A DNA stretch of 64,000 nt, taken from assembly GCA_047967505.1 (NCBI GenBank), contig CM106538.1; one strand, given 5' to 3'. The notes under the pieces were generated by a model. The model saw only the letters and a list, made by a program, of their open reading frames with translations, was not told where the DNA came from and did not search any database. Origin of the DNA: Dipteris shenzhenensis. Taxonomy: Eukaryota; Polypodiophyta; Polypodiopsida; Gleicheniales. This document shows positions 26,764-33,299 of the stretch, piece after piece. Both the position numbers and the translations under genes were made by a program. Position 1 is the first letter of the stretch, and each line of letters begins with the position of its first letter.

Positions 26764-29700
26764 ATCTGCACATATAGAGGCAATGGGAACTGTATATATA
26801 AGAGGAACACATCTGCAGAGCAGGAGAGAAACACTCCAGAAGTGATAGCGTGAAGAGGAGTGGGCAGGGCTATAAATAGCCTGTCACGTAGACTGACCTA
26901 GGGCCCAGGGGCAGCCAACTGGCCAACCGCAGGGCCAGTCAACAACCATGCTGGTAGGTTGGCCCAACCTCTAGGTCAGTGTAACCAGACCAGGGTTAGG
27001 GCCATAAATGGCCTGGCCTACCAGCCCTAGAGGCTGGGCCAAGCAGCCTCCCCATAGCCTTGAGAAAGGCCTCCAATCTCAGCCTATCCTCACAGAAATA
27101 AGACGGCCACACTCACACAAAAGCCCTCACTTACTATGAGATGCATATAACTCCAACAGCACTATGCCTAACACATGGTAAAACTATCTGACAGTTTCGA
27201 GTCTGTACTTTGAAACAGAGGAGTCACAATGGATGCCCTGCTCTGTGTGGACTTGTCCTGGGGCTGTAAAGGCAAAAGGAAGGGGTGTGGAAGTAATCAA
27301 ATTAACTCAAGCTCATTTTCCAGAAAATTACAAAATCTCTTATAAATCTCGGAAATCCTCAAAACAAGGTCTCATCCTTTTGTTGAATTTTTGTCTGCAG
27401 GGTACTTGTCAAGATAGAGAGGCATAAGATGATTTTGCTTATTGAATCTTGACCATACCTTTGCCAAAAATGATTTTGCTTATAAAATGATATAGAGGCA
27501 TAAGATGAATTTGCTTATAAAACATTGACCATATCTTTCCCAAAAAGCAAGAAGTACTTAGGTCATTTAGCTTTTCAAAGGGTAAATCATTTATGAATAC
27601 TGTGGGTGACTTTTGGAGAGCACTGTGGCATCACTTCGATCTTCCTGGCATCCATAATGGTGATACATAATGAGCACTGCAAGTGAGGAGGTGGACACAA
27701 TATGGACATAGAGCACAGGATGCAACCTAATGAAGAGAGGAATTGTAGTATTTGATATTGCAATTCTATGAACCAACGATGCTTCAATTTGCATATTTTT
27801 GTTCTATCGACAGTTGTAAATGTATGTAACAATTGCAATCCCATTTGTGAACCACTTGTTTGAATGTCACAATACATTGTCAGGGCTGTCCCCGAAGGTG
27901 GTGGAAGGATGGGATGTGAAGCCTTTACCTATTAAGACCCCAACTTCTTTTGGTAGCAATGTTGCCTGACAAGAAAGAATCTTCCCATTTGAGGTAAAAA
28001 ATCTCAGTTGATTTGGAATCGAGGATGAGTATACATGCCTTTATAAGACTAGAATATATCCAATCTGACAAACTAAATAATTTTATTGAAGAAGCAAAAG
28101 AACAAAACAAATTTAAGAGTAAAAGAGAAAAATAGAAAATAATAATAACTTAGTAAGCAAAGCTACGCTTAGTAATTGAATGAGAGAAGCAGGCTTTCAA
28201 ACAAAGTTATTGGAGGTTAAGCCTAAGACAGGAGAAAGAAACAAAGGTATTGGGCGATCTCTGAAGAAATCCTAATTAAACAACCTGAAGTTAGAGTTTT
28301 CACCAAAAAAGCAACAATGTATCGTTATCGCATCACTGAAAAGATTCCCTGGGGTGTTCAGCTATTAAACCTGCTACCCTGTTTGCTGAGATGGCAGCAC
28401 TGCCACGTTTACCTGCTGCTGCACCTGTGAACACTGCTGCTGCTCCTGCTGTCCAGCCATGGGGCGCTTCATGAAAGTTGTCTCCATGGTCACACAGGTG
28501 TACTAGCAGATGTACTTGCTATTCTCAAAAGCTTATGACATGGCTTCCCTCTGCTACTCATGGGTTGGCACATGTGCTTTATTTATATCCATGCTGTCCA
28601 TTCTAGGTGCCCTAGCTGAATAGAGAGCCAGTGATGACACAACGTCCTATAAAAGATATCCTATGGACAATGAATCTGACAAACTGGAGCTTTTGTAGGC
28701 CACTCCATTTCAATCAGGCTCTAAAGTCAGAGACATAAGCTGCACTGTTTGAAATTCTCTGTGACCTTGGCTTCGGGACAGATGATGGCTGCCAAGAAAT
28801 AATCCTCCAGAAAAGAAGAGCTTAACTCATTTGCCCTTTCCTTAGAATTTGGAGATTTTTAGCACTTGATTTGAGACCTGATTACCTGCCTAGGGCCAGA
28901 GTCCACAGTCTCCTTGAATGTCAGGGACCTTGTGTTGTTGCCATCCTGATCTGACTACAGATCAGTGTTGCTGTTGCTGCTTTAAGCCAGATGTGGTTTG
29001 CTGCCACATCAAAGTTATTATGCGTGTTGCTGTTCCTGTTGCTGCTTGAAACCAGATGTGCTTTTTTGCTGCCACAACTCCAACCAGCTCTTTTCCTGCT
29101 TCGCTGTTGGATCCACAGAAGTCAGCTCTTCCCAGAGCTGTCAAAGAATAATTCTCTGAGCTGCAGCAGTTGTGTCATCTTAGCATATGCGCAGGCCAGA
29201 CGTGACCAAACCCACCAAATATGAAGCCTCCCATACCACGAGCTTGTGGAAAGTACTCTTTACTCCTCAACAAGCACCAAGGAGCTCGCATCCAACAATT
29301 TCCTATGGCGACCACAAACAAATGGGCCAGTGCTTCCCCCTGCCCAATACCAAATGAGATCGCATTTTTCTCAGTACTGCAGACATGACAGTCACTGAGC
29401 CCTGCAAACCTGACAACTAAGTTCTGCATAATGGACCATGTGGCCTCCGAACAAGTAAAGCAACTGAGTAAAAGAGCACAATTCCCCTGGGTTGCAAGGG
29501 ATTCCAAGCCAACATTCAACTCAATCCAAAGCTGCAGTCATGATTATCACTGCTCTGGTGAGCTCTGCAAACCTGAGAACCAAGGTTCTACATAATGAAC
29601 CATGTGGCCTTCCGCTACTGAGTGAAAGAGGGCAGCTAGTATTCAATTCTGGACTGAGTCAATTAACAAGTACCCGCTTGTGAGAGATTTGAGCTTACAT

Positions 29701-31776
29701 GTCTGACACATTCACATCACCAAGGAGCTCTGGAGGCCATTCTCGATCCAACAATTTCCGATGGCGACCACAAACAAATGGGCCAGTGCTTCCCCCTGCC
29801 CAATACCAAATGAGATCGCATTTTTCTCAGTCCAACACTGCAGACATGACAGTCACTGCTCTGGCGAGCCCTGCAAACCTGACAACTAAGTTCTACATCA
29901 TGGACCATGTAGCCTCCGAACATGTAAAGCTATTGAGTAAAAGAGCAAAATTCCCCTGGGTTGCAACGAGTTCTAAGCCAACATTCATTTCAATCCAAAG
30001 CTGCAGACATGATTATCACTGCTCTGGCGAGCTGTGCAAACCTGAGAGCCAAGGTTCTACATAATGAGCCATGTGGCCTTCCACTACTGAGTAAAAGAGG
30101 GCAGCTAGTATTCAATTCTGGACTGAGCCAAATATGAAGCCTCCCATACCACAAGCTCGTGGAAAGTACTCTTTACTCCTCAACAAGCACCAAGGAGCTC
30201 CGGAGGCCATTCTCGCATCCAACAATTTCCAATGGCGACCACAAACAAATGGCCAGTGCTTCCCCCTTCCCAATACCAAATGAGATAGCATTTTTCTCAG
30301 TCCAACACTGCAGACATGACAGTCACTGCTCTGGCGAGCCCTGCAAACCTGACAACTAAGTTCTACATAATGGACCATGTGGCCTACGAACATGTAAAGC
30401 TACTGAGTAAAAGAGCACAATTCCCCTGGGTTGCAAGGGGTTCTAAGCCAACATTCATCTCAATCCAAAGCTGCACACATGATTATCACTGCTCTGGCGA
30501 GCTCTGCAAACCTGAGAACCAAGGTTCTACATAATGAGCCATGTGGCCTTCCGCTGCTGAGTAAAAGAGGGCAGCTAGTATTCAATTCTGGACTGAGTCA
30601 ATTAACATGTACACGCTTGTGAGAGACTTGAGCTTACATGTCTGTTACATTCACATGGTCGTATGGGAAGTGAGTCTCTTGTAAAACCAAAATCTGGCCT
30701 AGCGGGAGCTTCGATATTAATTTATTCCTATAGTGCCTCTACCTTATCGGCGAGTCCTAAATAAAGCATTCGGTAAAGCTGCAGGAGCCATGAGTCACCG
30801 TTGCAATACGTCCTGCACAGATCCTCATCAGTGACCCTCATAAGCATTCATTCGCAGCTGCCTTAGCTCCAAAAAATATTCCCTACTCCAACTGCACTGA
30901 TTAAATTCAAAGATCCTTCATTTCGTTTCCCCCTTAGAGTGCATTCCCACGAGGCTGGAATCCTCAACCAAAAGGGAAAGTAGGAAATTCTTGCCATTAA
31001 TGGACGACTCCACAAAGGTTGGAAAATTTTAAAGAGCTCCTATTTTCAAGGCTAACATCAATGTCTTTTCTATGGGGAGGGGGGGGGGGGATCCTAACAT
31101 CAAGCTTTTGGGAGGTAGAAGCTCCGGTTATATAGCTTCATCTCCAGCAATAGAAAGGCCTGATTGATCCCATAGGAGACGGGGAGAACCTTGCGAGGAT
31201 GCCACCAGACCTTGTTTTTCCACATCTGCTATTTTTTGTGGACAAAGCGAGTATGCTCTCTTACTAAGGACGCCTCCCACATCGGAGCACTTGCCTTCAT
31301 GGGGCCTTAGACATGATGACAACACTTAAAATAATACTGGATTGGAATCTTTCACGTGATAGAGAGCGTCGAGACCAGCGTCACGATAGAGATAATCAGG
31401 TACATGAGCTGACAATTAGAAGGGGCATGATATTGATTTATAATTCGATTAGTTGAGTGCCAAAGTATTAAGCATGTATAGTCTCCATAGAGACTTCTAT
31501 ACAGTATAAGAAGAACTTCTTACTTGCGCATTTGTCTAAGATTTATCATTTTAACATTGATTAGCTATCAACCACAATTTGATACTAGCGCGCGTGCAAA
31601 GATATGAAGCCCTTTCCTGCACTGCGGTCTTTTTCTCTAACATGGAGAAGTTCAATATGAAGTTTGACAAACTCAGATAAGCATCAGACCTGCCGTTGAT
31701 CCAAGTCCTGCGGAGGAGGCCTGACAAGGGACGACGACTGCAGGCTTCGAAGCCATTTCTGGCGGGGAAGCGACAT
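690..31776 (-). CDS. GI: GIGANTEA, 14 coding exons, complete
   Basis: Large plant-specific nuclear/cytosolic scaffold protein of the circadian clock and photoperiodic flowering; in Arabidopsis it works with the F-box protein ZEITLUPE/FKF1 family. Coding exons, 5' to 3': 31690-31776, 23914-23985, 23715-23769, 23459-23601, 22940-23226, 22700-22758, 22283-22523, 22025-22175, 10343-10555, 8674-10245, 8477-8545, 7884-8105, 7652-7735, 690-992. All junctions are GT-AG and phases agree, giving 3558 bp (1185 residues; Arabidopsis GI is about 1173). Recognisable blocks include ILAYVELFGQF, HHPEHGHA, SEQWALACGEILR, LMPSTPRWAVANGA, PSWAPDALDAAVQLVELL, LPRNWLHLHFLR, VEWRICTLWEVAYGLLPLNS, DGEACTMSQLE and SAHVRALS. 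The exon 10 acceptor at 10245/10246 was chosen because MEVAAARATEEATARG aligns with the family there. Introns 1, 8 and 13 are 7.7, 11.5 and 6.7 kb and full of transposons, yet no coding exon is broken. UTR ends are not defined. Confidence 0.96.
1022..1063. repeat. (CT)n microsatellite
   Basis: Uninterrupted CT dinucleotide run of about 42 bp, 30 bp inside the 3' end of GIGANTEA intron 13. On the gene's sense strand it is (AG)n, close upstream of the exon 14 acceptor at 992/993. Confidence 0.95.
2857..2926. repeat. Compound (GA)n(GT)n microsatellite
   Basis: A GA run of about 42 bp passes directly into GT repeats interrupted by a G-run, in GIGANTEA intron 13. Confidence 0.95.
3485..3772 (-). 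repeat. 3' LTR of copia element 1 (divergent)
   Basis: Aligns with the 281-bp LTR at 14567-14847. The match is strong from about 3597 to 3772 and weak but traceable to about 3485. A polypurine tract (minus strand; CCCCCTCC on plus) follows at about 3776-3783, as in the complete copy. Confidence 0.7.
4440..5084 (-). pseudogene. Copia reverse transcriptase fragment (element 1)
   Basis: Minus-strand reading of 214 residues in the RVT_2 (copia RT) family. It begins near VYVSQPPGFE, continues through CRFKKSRYGLKEAPPAWYS, has the catalytic YVDD in ILVLYVDDML, and then the LGIQFA and STPLE blocks. The upstream RT part lies in other frames at 5236-5544, and RNase H follows at 4044-4382 after another frameshift. 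It is part of a dead polyprotein. Confidence 0.9.
6174..6900. other. Intron segment with hairpin and 94-bp tandem duplication
   Basis: No homology to the complete copia copy beyond 6173. An inverted repeat at 6456-6495 pairs CAGTCTGTAAACAGAC with a near-perfect complement (one extra T) around a 7-base loop. A GC-rich unit at 6518-6611 is repeated at 6612-6715, with a short insertion in the second copy. The short ORF across it (6538-6726) shows the same internal duplication and is not convincing as a gene. Confidence 0.6.
7170..7569. repeat. Tandem duplication, 200-bp unit
   Basis: Two copies of an AT-rich intron segment about 200 bp apart; for example AATCAGAAGA is at 7241 and again at 7441. 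They differ by scattered substitutions. The repeat lies immediately before GIGANTEA exon 13's 3' side, within intron 13. Confidence 0.9.
10556..11430. other. Intron 8 sequence with nothing recognised
   Basis: AT-rich sequence in the 3' part of GIGANTEA intron 8, with no open frame or repeat I can name. Confidence 0.5.
11440..12600 (-). mobile_element. LINE (L1-like) 3' fragment with zf-RVT domain
   Basis: An open minus-strand frame (11580-12557, up to 325 residues) carries the reverse-transcriptase zinc-binding (zf-RVT) signature of plant L1-type ORF2: Trp-rich lead WRRNFWRRLWKSL, then NRKITLFFWLSIHGG, then the Cys/His cluster CPRCHSAEELVRHCLWDC. The part downstream of RT is intact, but RT and endonuclease are absent, so the copy is 5'-truncated, as is usual for LINEs. 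On the minus strand the region ends in an A-rich tail (T-rich on plus at about 11440-11460). It is sense-oriented within GIGANTEA intron 8. The 5' breakpoint is uncertain. Confidence 0.8.
12600..14566. other. Unassigned intron 8 sequence
   Basis: Short frames only; no recognisable domain, RNA gene or repeat. It ends exactly at the left target-site duplication of the copia element. Confidence 0.5.
14567..14847 (-). repeat. 3' LTR of copia element 2
   Basis: 281 bp, starting TGTCGGGTGTGACAGG and ending CCTACA on the plus strand. It matches the LTR at 20600-20880 along its whole length. Confidence 0.95.
14848..14858 (-). other. Polypurine tract of copia element 2
   Basis: GGAGGGGGGTT on the minus strand, abutting the 3' LTR; it is the expected primer for plus-strand DNA synthesis. 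Confidence 0.8.
15059..15569 (-). pseudogene. Copia RNase H region (element 2)
   Basis: Overlapping minus-strand frames read GFTDSDWAGCSDTR, then VECVWLRKLLADL, then FTNSQSALAIARNP and HAHTKHIEVHYRYV. These are the conserved blocks of copia RNase H, which removes template RNA during reverse transcription. At least one frameshift separates the halves. Confidence 0.9.
15867..16132 (-). mobile_element. Solo LTR nested in the copia RT, with 5-bp TSD
   Basis: A 266-bp insertion absent from the related element at 3485-6173. It is flanked by AAATC at 15862-15866 and 16133-16137. On the minus strand it begins TGTAATGAAGG and ends CCTTCACTGCA, so it has TG...CA ends with an 11-bp imperfect terminal inverted repeat. 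It contains a TATA-like CTATATAAGTC, as a retroviral-type LTR promoter would. The best reading is a solo LTR, formed by LTR-LTR recombination of an unrelated retrotransposon or a TRIM. A MITE is the alternative. Confidence 0.85.
16187..16835 (-). pseudogene. Copia reverse transcriptase, N-terminal half (element 2)
   Basis: Minus-strand frames include the RVT_2 opening WMKAMQAESDSI, GTKWAYKIKRKADGS and KAHLVAKRYAQQHGIDF, then FYVSQPPGFE and CRFKKSLYGLKEAPPA. The YVDD catalytic motif follows in another frame near 16180-16200. The rest of RT continues below 15866, beyond the nested solo LTR. Confidence 0.9.
17099..17787 (-). pseudogene. Copia integrase core, C-terminal part (element 2)
   Basis: In shifting minus-strand frames the rve core is visible. 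TDKGGEY carries the second catalytic Asp, and AEWKNRSVMEM carries the Glu. PYEAWTGRKPRISHMRTFGC and YIPQ-type blocks also match copia integrase. A deletion near 17745 removes the DFTNYTW segment that element 1 still has. Confidence 0.85.
17748..18887 (-). pseudogene. Copia gag zinc knuckle, protease and pre-integrase (element 2)
   Basis: A 379-residue open frame. The CCHC zinc knuckle CNYCRKRGHDIFEC lies at about residues 82-95. The aspartic protease has its active site in WFFDSGASKHIT, with VLYVPGIRKNLISI downstream. The gag_pre-integrs domain has LWHERFGHFNFGALVKL. It ends in CGPMRVAALGGF, where the integrase core has been deleted. It overlaps the gag frame above in a different phase. Confidence 0.92.
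18865..19500 (-). pseudogene. Copia gag N-terminal region (element 2)
   Basis: A 211-residue frame starting MASHKDDLFGMIGADDKLDG and continuing NYPMWSYMMGHVLVAKNLWH, typical of copia gag (DUF4219/UBN2), then AWDQLASLYQ and YLRRQLKYLKLDEGGN. The C-terminal 25-30 residues are out of frame with the downstream zinc-knuckle frame, which implies frameshifts at about 18880-18960. Confidence 0.9.
19740..20500 (-). repeat. Degenerate repeats in the copia element 2 leader
   Basis: The untranslated leader between PBS and gag is made of degenerate short repeats of the type CCGTACAGCAGTNAATG (plus strand), with many copies of GTACAG, CTGTAAATGCA and GTCAATG. No coding potential was seen. Confidence 0.65.
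20587..20598 (-). other. Primer-binding site of copia element 2
   Basis: TGGTATCAGAGC on the minus strand, one base after the 5' LTR. It is complementary to the 3' end of initiator tRNA-Met, the usual copia primer. Confidence 0.9.
20600..20880 (-). repeat. 5' LTR of copia element 2
   Basis: 281 bp, starting TGTTGGGTGTGACAGG and ending GCGTACA on the plus strand. It is adjacent to the PBS and followed by the ATCAA duplication. Confidence 0.95.
21080..21560 (-). pseudogene. Old copia RT fragment, different family
   Basis: Decayed minus-strand reading with copia RT blocks: KGYAQVKGLNYDGT, then PIRIVLYVAAHHGWPLLQMD, then CKSKKALFGLEKAPRAWYNRID. Several frameshifts and stops. It differs from elements 1 and 2 and lies just outside the complete element in intron 8. 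Confidence 0.8.
24200..25118. repeat. Segmental duplication, copy 1
   Basis: From the shared start ATGCCTAAC, this stretch aligns with 27165-28107 with many substitutions and indels, through TTCTATCGA, TTTGTGAACC, GATGGGATG and GAATATATCCAATCT. It lies in GIGANTEA intron 1. Confidence 0.85.
24601..24990. repeat. Recent 195-bp tandem duplication
   Basis: The unit at 24601-24795 is repeated at 24796-24990 almost without change; I noticed one substitution, at the CAGTT(C/G)AATG site. The diverged partner copy at 27165-28107 has only one unit, so this duplication is younger than the segmental one. Confidence 0.93.
25293..27159 (-). mobile_element. Internally deleted LTR retrotransposon keeping only gag-like sequence
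   Basis: Two related LTRs (about 25293-25799 and 26674-27159) end in the same TGCATATAACTCCAACA and share a long block around GGGTTAGGGCCATAAATGG. On the minus strand a PBS TGGTATCAGATTTC abuts the right LTR, and a purine tract GCGAGGGAGGG abuts the left one. GCAC flanks both sides, a possible 4-5 bp TSD. The 0.87-kb interior has a gag-like stretch: LVKLPPDYDMV-type residues, then a CFKCAKRGHLAKN knuckle lacking its last Cys. Pol is absent. It is sense-oriented in GIGANTEA intron 1. The LTRs are strongly diverged. Confidence 0.8.
26708..26763. repeat. (TG)n(AG)n microsatellite
   Basis: A TG run at 26708-26737 passes into an AG run at 26738-26763, inside the right LTR. It accounts for much of the LTR length difference. 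Confidence 0.95.
27165..28107. repeat. Segmental duplication, copy 2
   Basis: Diverged partner of 24200-25118. It starts directly after the right LTR and putative TSD of the deleted LTR element. Confidence 0.85.
28110..29220. other. Intron 1 sequence with GCTGCT-rich short repeats
   Basis: No gene seen. A motif of the type TGCTGTTGCTGCTT-AGCCAGATGTG occurs twice between 28965 and 29065. Confidence 0.55.
29222..30650. repeat. Triplicated direct repeat, about 460-bp unit
   Basis: Three tandem copies in GIGANTEA intron 1. The landmark AACAATTTCC is at 29294, 29751 and 30221 (spacing 457 and 470). The block CACAAACAAATGGG-CCAGTG and the GACATGACAGTCACTG segment recur in each. Within each unit there is also a weaker half-repeat (GCAAACCTGA-AACTAAGTTCT against GCAAACCTGAGAACCAAGGTTCT), so units may have arisen from a dimer. 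The short frames over it mirror this repetition and are not genes. Confidence 0.92.
30650..31689. other. 5' part of GIGANTEA intron 1
   Basis: No gene or element recognised. A G-run lies at 31078-31090. The donor of intron 1 is GTCTGATGC on the minus strand, next to 31690. Confidence 0.5.
31690..31776 (-). CDS. GI: GIGANTEA exon 1 (start-codon exon)
   Basis: This 29-codon exon is too short for an ORF search. Its reading WLRSLQSSSLVRPPPQD aligns with the conserved GI start, in which Trp, Leu-Gln, Ser-Ser-Leu and the Pro triplet are shared. It ends CAG before a GT donor, in phase 0, matching the phase-0 acceptor at 23985. The first in-frame ATG is at 31776-31774. Two aromatic positions and a Trp of the usual FSSLFWPPP motif are replaced here (Phe to Ser, Phe to Val, Trp to Arg). 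An overlapping ATG at 31755-31753, in another frame, was not used because its product does not match. Confidence 0.85.
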
Positions 31777-32261
31777 GGAAGCTAGCGAATTGCAAATCCT
31801 AAGCTGTGCTGGGTGGAGGAGTCGGAGCTCCGAGAGCCGTACAGTCAGAGGAATCTGACGTAGACGACGATTCCGCCAAATCCAGCAGCTGGGAGGTAAG
31901 CGTGGTGACTGCGGCGGAAATGTCGATCAGCAGGTTCGTTGGAGATCATCATGGGGGGGGGGGGAAAGGATAAGGTTGGGCGAGGAAGGAGGAGGAGAAG
32001 CGGGAAGCTAACGATGAAGAGGTCGACAGAGCCTCGAGGAGCTATGGAGGGAGGAAGGGGAAGATGAAGCGTTTAGGACTTGAGACGATCTGCACGGAGC
32101 TATGCCGATGAAGAAGAAGATGAAGAAGAACAGAAAAAAAAAAGTTATTATTTCGGAAGACGAAAGCTAAGACAGAGAAGATGATTACGTGGCAACCCCC
32201 TTCCCTGACTTGTCCTTGACCCTCATTGGCTCCCCAGCGCACTTGCTTGCCCCGTCATCTC

Positions 32262-32435
32262 CACGTGGACCCACCGCATATCGTATATCTTGTGCCCTTG
32301 CCCTTCTCCGCGCATTATTTGATCCTCCCCCACCCCCCACTCCGGAACAAAATATCTCGCATCCAACGGCTCCCCGCCCCTCCACGCCTCCCTCCTCCAC
32401 ACGTGGCCCTATCTTAGCACCCCTGAAGATATTTT
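32262..32435 (-). promoter_or_regulatory. GIGANTEA upstream region: two evening elements and two G-boxes
   Basis: Exact evening elements AAAATATCT occur at 32349-32357 (plus strand) and 32427-32435 (minus strand, the gene's sense). Exact CACGTG G-boxes occur at 32262-32267 and 32400-32405. They lie 486-660 bp upstream of the GIGANTEA start codon in a locally GC-rich stretch. In Arabidopsis, evening elements are bound by CCA1/LHY/RVE MYB factors and by evening-complex partners, and drive dusk-phased GI expression. G-boxes bind bHLH/bZIP factors such as PIFs. The sites are seen; their use here is inferred. Confidence 0.75.
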
Positions 32436-33040
32436 GCTCTCGCGATCTGCTGCACCGGCTAACGCCGGTTGTCATCGGGATTATAGTGCGGATACTTGAC
32501 AAAGTGGCAGCACCGTACTGCTGTAGCCATCCCCTATCACGGGTCACCTGGCGGTCTCGTGCTTTCCCATTGCCGGTCGAGTACAACGGTCAAAGTTGGC
32601 TTTCATAGTGTCACGTACAATATAGGCCATTTTGAACCTTTGCTAATTGGCCATCATTTTTCTCGGGAAATATAAAAAACGTTATATTAGCCCTCATCAT
32701 GTAGAAGATTTTTCTCACCCATGTGGCTGATGAACCCGCCTCTCAAGCTCCAAATCCCCTCCATGGTAAGCCTGGCTATACACCGCCAGCCCAAGCCACA
32801 CTCAACTTGAGGGCAACGCATTTAGCAAGTGACTATCTAGACACATTTTTGGCAAGCACACAAACACATAGCACTCCAAACGGCTACACAATTTTGGCAT
32901 AATGCTCTTCGAACGGCTACATAGAGAGGTGGCAGAGAGAAGCTCCCCTGCCTACAATCCATGGAAAAGAGGGCTGAGAGGAGCATGAATGCTCCCCTTA
33001 CAAGAAAGGACTTCAAAGATATGTGTGTATGGTGAGGAAG

Positions 33041-33290
33041 CCGCAAGCGATAGCCTAGTGGTAGGGTTGCATGCCTACTTGGGTGACAGCCCTCGTTCGA
33101 TCCCCAAGGGAGGTAGAGGCAAGGCAGGTGCCCCTGGATAGCCTTAAATCGCGTCTGAGTGGTTGGTTGTGTTTATATGTGCGTATGCAAGCTACAGCCA
33201 CCAAGGGTATTCTTCCACTACGATTAGACCTTCTACGCTGAATTAGGCATCCACCCACAGTGTGTCACCGCCCTCATGTGCCTCACAAGG
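33041..33290 (+). mobile_element. tRNA-derived SINE (head region)
   Basis: A perfect RNA polymerase III A box, TAGCCTAGTGG, lies at 33051-33061, and a B box, GTTCGATCC, at 33095-33103, with tRNA-like spacing. No acceptor-stem pairing is visible, so it is not a working tRNA gene; a SINE head is the better reading. The 3' boundary is a guess, as I saw no clear tail or target-site duplication. Confidence 0.65.
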
Positions 33291-33299
33291 ACAGCAGCA

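Noticed and set aside
29222-30650. CRISPR-like direct repeats
   Set aside because: Units are about 460 bp with no short constant spacers, in a plant intron.
690-31776. GIGANTEA as a pseudogene because of the many insertions
   Set aside because: All insertions are in introns; 14 exons join with no stop or frameshift.
32189-32608. 139-residue plus-strand frame, Pro/Ser/Arg-rich
   Set aside because: It lies across the GIGANTEA promoter and is explained by GC-rich composition; no domain, and the overlapping frames on both strands are equally open.
33041-33112. A working tRNA gene
   Set aside because: A and B boxes are present, but no acceptor, D or anticodon stems pair convincingly; a SINE head fits better.
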